Positions 1 to 6,030 are shown, counted from the first letter of the stretch. The stretch: 9,504 bases of DNA from JACPFV01 sp035526825 (GCA_035526825.1 DATLBT010000111.1:1-9504), one strand, 5' to 3'. A program made the numbers and translations. Notes: a model not told the origin generated them from the letters alone.

Positions 1-1
1 T

Positions 2-166
2 GTTTCGGGCGCAGTCTTTGCCGTCGTCGCGTTGGGCCAGACAATCCGTGCCATCAACCAGGTGCCAGTGCACGTCGGCAGCTTCGAGGTTCCCGTGTGG
101 GCGTCGTGGCTGGCCGCGGTCATCGCAGGAAGTCTCTGCGCCTGGGCATTCAGGAGCCGCGGCTAG
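2..166 (+). CDS. Small membrane protein, C-terminal part (gene starts outside the window)
   Basis: An open frame enters from the left edge and ends at TAG 164-166, giving 54 residues. It holds a hydrophobic stretch at the very start (SGAVFAVVALG) and a second after a short polar loop (VPVWASWLAAVIAGSLCAW), ending in a short basic tail (FRSRG). This suggests the last two membrane helices of a small inner-membrane protein, or one helix pair of a two-helix protein. I do not recognise a named family and assign no function. The start codon and signal region are not in the window. The amidohydrolase remnant begins 8 bp after the stop on the same strand, so the two may have been co-transcribed. The reading frame is judged real from the amphipathic/hydrophobic pattern and from the way the next gene starts just after it; confidence is moderate because the piece is short. 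Confidence 0.55.
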   Translation, partial: VSGAVFAVVALGQTIRAINQVPVHVGSFEVPVWASWLAAVIAGSLCAWAFRSRG

Positions 167-174
167 CCTTCGCG

Positions 175-392
175 ATGATCATCGACGCCTGGGCGCAACA
201 TCCCACCCTGCGCCATATGCAGGACCCGATGTTCGAGTCGCTGCGTCGCTGGACCAAGCTGCCAACGCCCACGGTCGAGCTGCCGGTCACGATGACGGTG
301 GCAGCAATGGGGGGCTCTCCGCGTTGTCGCTGGACGACGAAACTCGGGAACTGTTCCTGAGCGGAAACGCCGGCCGCGTCTACAAGGTCTAG
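175..392 (+). pseudogene. Amidohydrolase-family gene remnant with internal deletion and frame change
   Basis: ATG 175 opens a frame beginning MIIDAWAQHPTLRHM and continuing through a segment typical of the N-terminus of amidohydrolase-related (TIM-barrel, Amidohydro_2 type) proteins, with the phrase LPVTMTVAAMGG where family members have the first helix before the metal-binding core. After about 47 codons the resemblance stops and this frame ends at TGA 358-360. From about 315, a different frame gives LSLDDETRELFLSGNAGRVYKV and stops at TAG 390-392. That reads like the usual C-terminus of the same family (an '...LFL.GNA.RVF/Y.' ending). Family members are roughly 280-300 residues, so some 200 or more residues, including the catalytic core, are missing. 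The join lies near a run of six G (309-314). No Shine-Dalgarno sits at the usual distance; AGGAG at 152-156 is too far. The protein made, if any, would be 61 residues and inactive. An assembly collapse is an alternative to a real deletion. Confidence 0.6.
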
Positions 393-2524
393 GCCCCGCG
401 GGCGTCCGCAAGCTCCAGGCCGAGCAGCTTGCGCGCGACGCGCTGCTGCAGATCTTTTGGCCGATCCAATCCGACGCGCCCTATCAACGCCGCGTCCTCG
501 GCGCGCGGTTCGGGTGCGCGCACCGCCTGCCAAAGTGCCGACAGCTTTCCGCGAGCCGCGCGTGACTTCAGTCCTTGCAGCGCCTTCATGAGCCGCTGCT
601 CGTCGGCCGTGAAGTCGCTGCCGAGCGGAAACTCGGGGAACAGCGCCTGGTGCGGCGCCATGCGGCGGGCGAGTTGCTCAGGCGTGTTGTCGCGTTGCTC
701 CGCGGGAATGACGTAACCGGCCTCGACCTTGCCGGTCGCCTTGGCGCGCGACAGCAACTCATCCTGAAAGCGCGTGTCGGCGATGCCGATCAGCGCGACC
801 GCGACATCGCGGTCGCTCCTGCTGCGCAGGTCGGCGACGCCGTACTCGGTCACCACCAGGTCGCGCAGATGGCGCGGGATGGTGGTGTGCGCGTAGTTGT
901 AGACGATGTTGCTGGTCACCGTGCCGCCGGACTCACGCGCCGCGCGCAGCATCAGCACCGCGCGCCCGGTCGCGAGCTGGTGCGCCATCGCGATGAAGTT
1001 GTATTGGCCACCGACGCCGCTGACCACGCGGCCATCGTCGAGGCCGTCGCTGACCACCGCGCCGCCGAGGGTGACCATCAAGCCCGTGTTCATGAAGCGC
1101 GCATGCACGCGCTGCAGCTGGTACAGGCGCGGGTTGAGGTCGAGCTGGTTGATGCGCGCGACGCCCGTCATGTTGAAGGCGCGACGTTCGTCATCCGGCA
1201 GCTCGCGCAGCCACTGGTAGAACGCGTTCGTGCCGAGGTAGAACGCGGCGTCGCAGATGCGGCCGTTGCGCAGGGCCGGCCCTAGGCACGATCCGCCCAG
1301 CACGCGGCGCGTCGCCGGGTCGGCGACGTTGGCGATCACGCGCTCGCCATCGGGCGCAACGATGTAGCCCGCGTCGTAGCGCGTGTCGTCGGTGAAGACG
1401 CCATGGCGCTGCAGCATCTCGAAATCCTGCGTGCGGATCACGCGAACGCCGAGCGACTCGAAGTCAGTGAACAGCTGCGGCGCAAGGCGGTCCGGGTTGC
1501 AGCGGCCGTCGTTGACCAGCTGCTGCAGCGCCCAGAAGCCGTAGACGTGGCGCTTGAGGATGCCGGCGCGGTGCAGGTCCATGAAGCCGTCGACCAGCAT
1601 CTCGCTGGCGCCGTACAGGCCGACGCCGAACGGATCGAGCCCGCCGACCGACTCGCCGAGCGTGATGCTGGCCTGCAGTTCGCCCAGGATCGCCTGGTAC
1701 GCGGCGTTGCGCTGGTGCCGCAGCAGCAGCGCGTGCACCACCGCGTCACCGAGGCTGCCGATGCCGACCTGCAACGTGCCCGCGTCGCGCACCAGCGTGC
1801 TCGCGTGCAGGCCGATGGCGAAGTCGGCCGTCGCGACTGGCAGCTTGGGCGTGGAGAAGAGCACGTGGTCGCAGCCCTTTGCTCCGTCGATCACAAGGTC
1901 GAACCAGTCTCCCGGCACCTCGGCGCTGCCCTCGATATACGGCAGCTGCGGGTTGACCTGCGCTACCGTCATGAACTCGCGGCCGCTCGCGCGCAGCCGC
2001 TCGACCAGCTCGGGTCCGGTATCCGGGTTGCACGACAGGCTATAGCGCACCTCGCCGTCGATCTCGCGCTTTGCGACCATCTGCGCGACGACATTGCAGC
2101 CGGCGGCGGCGGCATCGCGCGCAGCGTGCGTGTAGTTGCTGCTGACGTACTGTTGCTGCGCCGACGGGTTGGCCAACATGGTGCCCGGCCGGAAAAAGAA
2201 CTCCGAGACCTTTACGTTGGTGGGCAGCTTCTGCTCGCGCAATGCCACTGCGTAATCGAGGTCCGGACAGTCGCCGTAGACGCGCTCCACGAACGGCGCG
2301 AGGAAGGCCTGCTCGATGGCACTGGCGCCGCGCGGCTTCTCCAGGGTCAGCGCCGTCAGGATGGTCAGCTGCAGTTTCGGGTCCGCGGCCGCGCGCCGGT
2401 ACAGCGCGTTGGTCAGCGCGATCGGCTTGCCGAGGCCGAGCGGTATGCCAAGCACGACGCGGCAGCCGACGTACGCGAGCAGGGCGTCGCAGGCAGCGTC
2501 GACGTCGCGGAAGACGCGCGTCAT
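389..2524 (-). CDS. Acetyl-CoA hydrolase / CoA-transferase family protein, long form (711 aa)
   Basis: Predicted cytoplasmic enzyme that moves CoA between an acyl-CoA and a carboxylate, or hydrolyses acyl-CoA; the true substrate cannot be read from the sequence. The N-terminal CoA-transferase domain (about 15-240) includes VVLGIPLGLGKP and VGIGSLGDAVVHALL (~253-267). The motif GASEMLVDGFMDL (~305-317) matches the segment carrying the catalytic glutamate of class I CoA-transferases (TEM..DG in 4-hydroxybutyrate CoA-transferases), making Glu308 the likely nucleophile. The C-terminal hydrolase/transferase domain shows GVGGQYNFI (~503) and TEYGVADLR (~559). Usual members are 430-500 residues; extra length lies between the glutamate and GVGGQ, and in a ~110-residue tail. 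I chose ATG 2522-2524 because family similarity begins right after it; the frame stays open further upstream but that part is antisense-free shadow of the lipoprotein gene. It starts 10 bp after that gene's stop, without a clear ribosome site, so coupling is likely. TAG 389-391 overlaps the convergent remnant's stop. Confidence 0.9.
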   Translation of the reverse strand: MTRVFRDVDAACDALLAYVGCRVVLGIPLGLGKPIALTNALYRRAAADPKLQLTILTALTLEKPRGASAIEQAFLAPFVERVYGDCPDLDYAVALREQKLPTNVKVSEFFFRPGTMLANPSAQQQYVSSNYTHAARDAAAAGCNVVAQMVAKREIDGEVRYSLSCNPDTGPELVERLRASGREFMTVAQVNPQLPYIEGSAEVPGDWFDLVIDGAKGCDHVLFSTPKLPVATADFAIGLHASTLVRDAGTLQVGIGSLGDAVVHALLLRHQRNAAYQAILGELQASITLGESVGGLDPFGVGLYGASEMLVDGFMDLHRAGILKRHVYGFWALQQLVNDGRCNPDRLAPQLFTDFESLGVRVIRTQDFEMLQRHGVFTDDTRYDAGYIVAPDGERVIANVADPATRRVLGGSCLGPALRNGRICDAAFYLGTNAFYQWLRELPDDERRAFNMTGVARINQLDLNPRLYQLQRVHARFMNTGLMVTLGGAVVSDGLDDGRVVSGVGGQYNFIAMAHQLATGRAVLMLRAARESGGTVTSNIVYNYAHTTIPRHLRDLVVTEYGVADLRSRSDRDVAVALIGIADTRFQDELLSRAKATGKVEAGYVIPAEQRDNTPEQLARRMAPHQALFPEFPLGSDFTADEQRLMKALQGLKSRAARGKLSALWQAVRAPEPRAEDAALIGRVGLDRPKDLQQRVARKLLGLELADARGA

Positions 2525-2534
2525 GCGCGCGACA

Positions 2535-3416
2535 CTACTTGCGGCGCAGGTGGATGCTGCCGCTGTTGCTCTCGGCGCCCAGGGTGGCGCCGCCGTTGCC
2601 GAGCGTCTCGCTGTACGAGCCGCTGGTGGTGGTGCCCGAGAAATCGGAGTGGATCGAGCCGCTGTCCGAGCTGAACTCGAAGCGCGCCGAGTAATCGGCG
2701 GGGGCATGGAACACGACTGCGCCACTGTTGGTATCGACGGTCATGCCCGCGCCGCGCCACGACGAGCCGGTCAAGTCGACGTCCACGGCGCCACTGGTGC
2801 TGTCGATCATGACCTCGCCGGCAAGGCCGGTCAGCACGAGCGCGCCACTCGTCGAGGAAAACGACGAGGTGCCGTCGATGCTGGTGATCTCGACTAACCC
2901 GCTGATCGTGCTGGCGGTGAGGTCCGTGCGAAAGGGCAGCAACGCGACAAAACTCACGGTCCAGGTCGTGCCGGCGCTGCTGCCGTCGGCGACGCAACTG
3001 CCGCCGACCTCGAACGCGCAGCCAGTGGACACGGAGCCGGTGTTGGCAGGGCCGGTTGCATGAAAGTCGTTGTTTTCGGTATGCACCACCACCTGCGCCG
3101 CGACTTCCCGGGCTGCTTCTTCGGTCGGCGCGGTCGCATACACGAAGGCATCGAGCATCAGGTCGGTGCGGAATCCCCCTCGGGCCTGGACGACGCCGCC
3201 GTCACTGCGGATGCCGGCGTTGCCGGTGGCCGGGAGCGGACCGTAAGAGCGCTCTTCGCAGATGGTGACCGCATTCGCCGAAGTGCGCGGGTATCCATCG
3301 CAGGATGGCGGGGGGAGGGGGATGGCTTGGGCCGCAACGACGTTGACGGACGAGGATTGCTCGCAGCCGCCAACCACCATGCCGGCCGCGACGACCAACG
3401 GGAGTGAAATGCGCAC
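2535..3416 (-). CDS. DUF4097-like beta-repeat lipoprotein (293 aa)
   Basis: Predicted cell-envelope lipoprotein of unknown function. From GTG 3414-3416 the product begins MRISLPLVVAAGMVVGGC, a short basic n-region, hydrophobic core and lipobox VGGC, so Cys18 would be lipidated; Glu follows it, not the Asp that favours inner-membrane retention. A GGGGA sequence precedes the GTG. The frame stays open to 3824, but that extension lies over the dehydrogenase gene and would hide the signal peptide. Residues ~65-165 look like the usual DUF4097 N-terminal part (VQARGGFRTDLMLDAFVYA, then an alanine/glutamate-rich helix). Residues ~167-293 form a ladder of short strands with recurrent SG turns (TISGLVEI, STSGALVL, NSGAVVF, DSGSIHS, NSGSIHLRRK), as expected for a right-handed beta-repeat. 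Beside Cys18 there are four cysteines (39, 53, 133, 141) that could form two disulfides in the periplasm; these are not a standard feature of the family as I know it. It lies 71 bp after the dehydrogenase stop. Confidence 0.85.
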   Translation of the reverse strand: MRISLPLVVAAGMVVGGCEQSSSVNVVAAQAIPLPPPSCDGYPRTSANAVTICEERSYGPLPATGNAGIRSDGGVVQARGGFRTDLMLDAFVYATAPTEEAAREVAAQVVVHTENNDFHATGPANTGSVSTGCAFEVGGSCVADGSSAGTTWTVSFVALLPFRTDLTASTISGLVEITSIDGTSSFSSTSGALVLTGLAGEVMIDSTSGAVDVDLTGSSWRGAGMTVDTNSGAVVFHAPADYSARFEFSSDSGSIHSDFSGTTTSGSYSETLGNGGATLGAESNSGSIHLRRK

Positions 3417-3420
3417 GTGA

Positions 3421-3425
3421 TCCCC
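3421..3425 (-). promoter_or_regulatory. Ribosome binding site deciding the GTG start of the lipoprotein gene
   Basis: On the minus strand GGGGA lies 4 bases before GTG 3414-3416. Together with the signal peptide and lipobox that begin exactly at this codon, it favours GTG over the far-upstream ATG of the same frame. The spacing is slightly short, so this is a moderate call. Confidence 0.4.
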
Positions 3426-3487
3426 AACTGAACTGCGAGTCAGGTAGGTAGGGTCACCGCTGGTCGGGTCGGCGTCAACTAGTAACG

Positions 3488-4237
3488 TCAGCCCAGTCGG
3501 TGGACCGCCAGCGGCCCGAACGCCTGCGTCACCGGCATCAGTGAAATGGTGTTGACGTTGACATGGGCCGGGCGCGTCACCGCCCAATGCACGGCGTCGG
3601 CGATGTCCTCGGCGCCGAGCGACTGCGTGTCCTTGTAGACCGACGCCGCGCGCGCCGCGTCGCCGTGAAACCGCACCTGCGAAAACTCGGTGCCGCCGCA
3701 CAGGCCCGGCTCGAGGTCGGTGACGCGCAGTTTCGTGCCGAGCAGGTCCGCGCGCAGGTTCAGCGAGAACTGGTGCACGAACGCCTTGCTCGCGCCGTAG
3801 ACGTTGCCGCCCGGATACGGCCACTCACCGGCGACAGAGCCGATGTTGACCACGTGCCCGCGCCCGCGCGCGACCATTCCGGGCAGCAGGGCGCGCGTCA
3901 CGTACATCAGCCCCTTGATGTTGGTGTCGACCATCTCGTTCCAGTCGTCGAGCGAGGCCTTGTGGGCAGGATCGAGCCCCAGCGCGAGCCCGGCGTTGTT
4001 GACCAGGACGTCGACGTCGTTGAAATCGTTGGGCAGCGACGCTGCCACCCGTTCGACCGCCGCGTTGTCGCGCACGTCGAGTTCGACGACGTGGGCCTTG
4101 CCGCCCAGTTCGCGCGCCAGCTGCTCGAGCCGCTCGCGCCGTCGTGCGGCCAGCACCACGCGCACGCCATCGGCCGCGAGCCGTCGCGCGATGGCGGCCC
4201 CGAATCCAGCGCTGGCTCCGGTAATGAAGGCGATCAT
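3488..4237 (-). CDS. ydfG: YdfG-like NADP-dependent short-chain dehydrogenase (3-hydroxy acid dehydrogenase type)
   Basis: Cytoplasmic classical SDR of 249 residues, the normal length. It shows the nucleotide-binding TGASAGFG (6-13), basic AARRRERL after the second strand (typical of NADP use), NNAG (80-83), Asn106, and the catalytic set Ser134, Tyr147, Lys151 (YGASK). The C-terminal third reads very close to E. coli YdfG: LEPGLCGGTEFSQVRF, then PAHVNVNTISLMPVTQ and an ending ...VHR. YdfG oxidises L-allo-threonine, serine and related 3-hydroxy acids and also reduces malonic semialdehyde; that this protein uses the same substrates is inference from overall similarity. ATG 4235-4237 is the family start (MIAFITGAS). 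There is no strong Shine-Dalgarno before it. It is first in a minus-strand run with the lipoprotein and CoA-transferase genes and is divergent by 47 bp from the small oxidoreductase-like gene. No promoter is convincing in that GC-rich gap. Confidence 0.93.
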   Translation of the reverse strand: MIAFITGASAGFGAAIARRLAADGVRVVLAARRRERLEQLARELGGKAHVVELDVRDNAAVERVAASLPNDFNDVDVLVNNAGLALGLDPAHKASLDDWNEMVDTNIKGLMYVTRALLPGMVARGRGHVVNIGSVAGEWPYPGGNVYGASKAFVHQFSLNLRADLLGTKLRVTDLEPGLCGGTEFSQVRFHGDAARAASVYKDTQSLGAEDIADAVHWAVTRPAHVNVNTISLMPVTQAFGPLAVHRLG

Positions 4238-4284
4238 TCGGGCGAGTGTAGCCGCGCGGCGCGGCGCGCACTACGCTTGCGGCC

Positions 4285-4458
4285 ATGATTGCAACCGAGC
4301 CCGTACTGCCGCCGAAGCCGGAGGCTCCATTGCCCGGCGACTGCTGCGGTGGCGGGTGCGCGCGCTGCGTGCTCGACACTTACGCCGATGAGCTTGCGCG
4401 GTGGGAGGGCGAGGTCGCGGAGATCAAGGCCCGACACCAGCGGAGCAATGCGCAATGA
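4285..4458 (+). CDS. Oxidoreductase-like domain small protein (57 aa, cysteine motif)
   Basis: Short frame from ATG 4285 to TGA 4456-4458. The product has a proline-rich N-terminus (LPPKPEAPLPGD), a cysteine motif CCGGGCARC (Cys20, Cys21, Cys25, Cys28), then VLDTYADELARWE and a charged helix. This matches the pattern I know from the 'oxidoreductase-like' family (Oxidored_like, PF09791): P-x-P-P-x-P-G-D-C-C-x-S/G-G-C-x-x-C-V-x-D-x-Y. The family is small and found in bacteria and, as a domain, in eukaryotic proteins; its biochemical role is not established. The four clustered cysteines suggest metal or Fe-S binding, which is inference. It is too short for many gene callers' cutoffs but the motif makes it secure. 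It is divergent from the dehydrogenase gene, convergent with the hydroxylase gene, and its stop overlaps the ATG of a truncated dehydrogenase-like stub. Confidence 0.85.
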   Translation: MIATEPVLPPKPEAPLPGDCCGGGCARCVLDTYADELARWEGEVAEIKARHQRSNAQ

Positions 4459-4490
4459 GGAAGATCGTCATCCACGCCGCGGGCGGCTAG
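4455..4490 (+). pseudogene. Possible start stub of a zinc/quinone-type dehydrogenase gene
   Basis: ATG 4455-4457 overlaps the TGA of the 57-aa gene (ATGA) and encodes MRKIVIHAAGG before TAG 4488-4490. Medium-chain dehydrogenases of the quinone oxidoreductase/VAT-1 type often begin M-R-K-V/I-V-I-H-x-x-G-G-Y-D/E-R-L. Here the resemblance ends exactly where GGC TAC would become GGC TAG, and the next gene, converging, stops 4 bases later (4494). The simplest reading is that a dehydrogenase gene formerly followed in the same operon and was deleted, leaving its first 11 codons. Eleven residues are very little evidence; chance overlap is possible, and so is a short real overlap peptide. Confidence 0.3.
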
Positions 4491-4493
4491 CGG

Positions 4494-5228
4494 TTATTTC
4501 GGCATGCCCAGCGTCGCAGTCGTCCCTGAGCGGCCGACCTCTTCCACGGCTGGCGCCGTGCGCAACACCCGATCTCCGAAACCGAAGCTCACGCCCCACC
4601 AGTAACCCTCATTGCGGAAGTGGTGGTACCGATGCTCGCGCACGCGCCGCTGGTAGTACGCACCGATCACGCCCTTGCTCGGACTCCAGGGGATGTGCGC
4701 GAGGAAATGCACCCACTCGTAGTGCAGCCCTAGCAGCAGGTAGGTGACGAGGCCGGTCATTGCCAGCTCCTTCCACGGCCACAGCACCCACAGGATCAGG
4801 GCCACCTCGGGCACCGTCCAGAAATGGATGTGGCGCGGGATGAACACCCATTTCAGGTTCCAAGGATCGGCGTGATGCCGGCGGTGTGTCTTGGGCAGGT
4901 AAAAGTCAACGGTACGCCCGAACAGCTCGAATGGCTTGAAGTGCAGCATGAACACGTGGATCAGCCATTCATTGAACGGAAAGTACGCCCAGATGGCGAG
5001 CGCAACGAATGCGTCGCCCCAGCCGAGGTTGCCGAGGCCCAGCCGCCAGGCGATGAGGATCGCCGCGTATGACGCGATCAGCAGCGGGCTCGGATGCGTG
5101 AGGAACACGCGCAGCGCGCTGCGCGCATCGCGCGGCAGCGTGTCGGGTGGGCGCATCGGGTTGCGCCTGGCGGTTTCGGAAGCCGCGATCATCGTCGTGT
5201 CGGGCAGCTTCTCCGGGAGGGTGTTCAT
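4494..5228 (-). CDS. Membrane fatty acid hydroxylase / sterol desaturase superfamily protein
   Basis: Integral membrane di-iron oxygenase-type protein, 244 residues. After a polar N-terminus come hydrophobic segments at ~46-64, ~72-97, ~138-152 and ~154-170. The histidine clusters of the fatty acid hydroxylase superfamily (PF04116) are present: H91-x4-H96, H115-x2-H118-H119 (THRRHH), H174-x3-H178 and H199-x2-H202-H203 (HRYHH), expected to bind two irons at the cytoplasmic face. Family members hydroxylate or desaturate fatty acyl chains, sterols or carotenoids; the substrate here is unknown. Its ATG 5226-5228 overlaps the TGA of the FadR-like regulator gene by 4 bases, so translation is probably coupled and a lipid substrate is plausible. 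Internal methionines at residues 13 and 25 are alternative starts; the overlap favours the first. TAA lies at 4494-4496; no terminator hairpin is visible between it and the convergent small gene. Confidence 0.88.
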   Translation of the reverse strand: MNTLPEKLPDTTMIAASETARRNPMRPPDTLPRDARSALRVFLTHPSPLLIASYAAILIAWRLGLGNLGWGDAFVALAIWAYFPFNEWLIHVFMLHFKPFELFGRTVDFYLPKTHRRHHADPWNLKWVFIPRHIHFWTVPEVALILWVLWPWKELAMTGLVTYLLLGLHYEWVHFLAHIPWSPSKGVIGAYYQRRVREHRYHHFRNEGYWWGVSFGFGDRVLRTAPAVEEVGRSGTTATLGMPK

Positions 5229-5950
5229 GCGGGCTTTTCCACCGTGTCCAGCGCCTTGTCGAGCGCCTGGCGGCCGAGTTCGACATGGGCGCGGCCATGC
5301 CGGCGCGCAGCCTCGGCGTCACCGGTCGCGACGGCGGTCGCGATCGCGGCGAGGTTGTCGAGGTCGCGAAATTCCTTTTCCAGGATTGGCGTCAGCGCAT
5401 TCCAAACCTGGGTGTAAGTCTTGGTCATCGAGTTGAACGCAAGGCGAAAGGCGATGTTGCCGCTGCTCTGCACCAGCTTCTTCCAGAATTCGAGCGCGTG
5501 GGTCTGCAGCGTCCTCAGGTTGGTGCCGGGCGTACGCATCTTGCCGAGCAGGTCCTCCAAATCCTTTGCCAGCGCGGAATTGGGCTTCCTCGCGGCGCCA
5601 GCGGCGATGTCCGGCGCGAGTGACGAGCGCATCGCCATGATCGAGCGGATGACCGAGTTGTTGAGCTTGCCCTGCTGGCTAACCAGCAGCGTCGGCAGCA
5701 GTTCCATGCCTCCTTCCTCCAGGTAATCCTGCACCACGTGGTTGCCACCGTGACGCACCGCGACCAGGCCGGCTTGCTGCAGGCGCTTGATGGCCTCGCG
5801 CAAGGCGCCGCGATTGACGCCGAGCTTTTCCGCGAGCTCGCGTTCGGCGGGCAGGGCCTCACCGGCCTTGAGTTCGTTGCGCACGATCTTCTCGTGCAAC
5901 TGGCGGAAGACCGACTCGGAGAGCGACTGCTTGCGAACCGCGGCGAACAT
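5225..5950 (-). CDS. FadR-like GntR-family transcriptional regulator
   Basis: Cytoplasmic DNA-binding regulator of 241 residues. Residues ~8-74 form the GntR winged helix (LPAERELAEKLGVNRGALREAIKRL, split here: PAEREL at 34-39, GVNRGALREA at 44-53, wing RHGGNHVV at 66-73). Aligned with E. coli FadR, the DNA contacts Arg35, Arg45, Arg49 and His65 correspond to Arg37, Arg47, Arg51 and His67, all kept at a constant offset of two. The C-terminal helical domain (~80-235) follows the FadR pattern (DYLEEGGMELLPTLL, later SSGNIAFRLAFNSM) and ends in a helix with FCD-like His residues (GRAHVELG). FadR binds long-chain acyl-CoA; ligand here is inference. The start ATG 5948-5950 fits the family. It precedes and overlaps the hydroxylase gene, its likely target together with itself. 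It could be another FCD-group regulator of a different acid, so no gene symbol is given. Confidence 0.88.
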   Translation of the reverse strand: MFAAVRKQSLSESVFRQLHEKIVRNELKAGEALPAERELAEKLGVNRGALREAIKRLQQAGLVAVRHGGNHVVQDYLEEGGMELLPTLLVSQQGKLNNSVIRSIMAMRSSLAPDIAAGAARKPNSALAKDLEDLLGKMRTPGTNLRTLQTHALEFWKKLVQSSGNIAFRLAFNSMTKTYTQVWNALTPILEKEFRDLDNLAAIATAVATGDAEAARRHGRAHVELGRQALDKALDTVEKPA

Positions 5951-5978
5951 GTGAACCCCAGTCGGGATTGGTCAACTG

Positions 5979-6008
5979 ATCATACCAGCCGACCAGACAC
6001 TTTACCAA
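5979..6008 (-). promoter_or_regulatory. Sigma70-type promoter of the FadR-like regulator gene
   Basis: On the minus strand TTGGTA (6003-6008, 4 of 6 to TTGACA) and TATGAT (5979-5984, 5 of 6 to TATAAT) are separated by 18 bases. The -10 ends 28 bases before the regulator's ATG, which leaves a leader of about 20 bases. It lies in the 80-bp gap after the argH stop, the least GC-rich part of the window, and would give the regulator-hydroxylase pair its own transcript. Confidence 0.55.
5982..5998. promoter_or_regulatory. Putative FadR-like operator half-site in the promoter spacer
   Basis: The plus strand reads ATACCAGCCGACCAGAC. Its right half CCGACCAG matches all 8 positions of one half of the E. 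coli FadR consensus (AACAGGTCCGACCAGTT); the left half does not match as an inverted repeat and instead repeats ACCAG in tandem. It sits between the -10 and -35, where binding would block polymerase, fitting autorepression by a protein with conserved FadR contact residues. A further TGGTC occurs at 5969-5973. This is inference from a short match. Confidence 0.35.
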
Positions 6009-6030
6009 CTGATTGTTTTATGAGTGTTTT

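Larger units (their letters stand above)
5973..6013. repeat. Pair of CAACTGAT direct repeats flanking the promoter
   Basis: CAACTGAT occurs at 5973-5980 and again at 6006-6013, 33 bases apart start to start, about three helical turns. One copy overlaps the -10 and the other the -35 of the regulator promoter. An identical 8-mer pair at this spacing may be a binding site for a dimeric regulator or chance. Confidence 0.35.

Noticed and set aside
1183..1192. CGTTCGTC resembling an AlgR binding core
   Set aside because: Lies deep within the CoA-transferase coding sequence; such an 8-mer is expected by chance in GC-rich DNA.
1403..2674. Long plus-strand open frame (423 codons) opposite the CoA-transferase gene
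   Set aside because: Antisense shadow in high-GC coding DNA; composition rich in Arg, Val, Gln and Asp with no recognisable domain, while the minus strand carries clear family motifs throughout.
2525..2725. Upstream extension of the CoA-transferase frame to ATG 2725
   Set aside because: It lies over the end of the lipoprotein gene, is Ala/Arg/Thr/Ser-rich and has no family similarity; conserved sequence starts after ATG 2524.
3417..3487. TTGACG and AGGTAGGTAGGG in the 71-bp gap before the lipoprotein gene as a promoter or repeat
   Set aside because: No acceptable -10 at 16-18 bases from TTGACG, and the GGTA/GTAG run is only two to three short units.
3417..3824. Upstream extension of the lipoprotein frame to ATG 3824
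   Set aside because: It overlaps the dehydrogenase gene and would bury a good lipoprotein signal peptide; GTG 3416 with GGGGA in front is better.
4459..4493. GC-rich CCGCGGGCGG segment as a terminator between the convergent small gene and hydroxylase gene
   Set aside because: No stem of useful length followed by a T-run on either strand.
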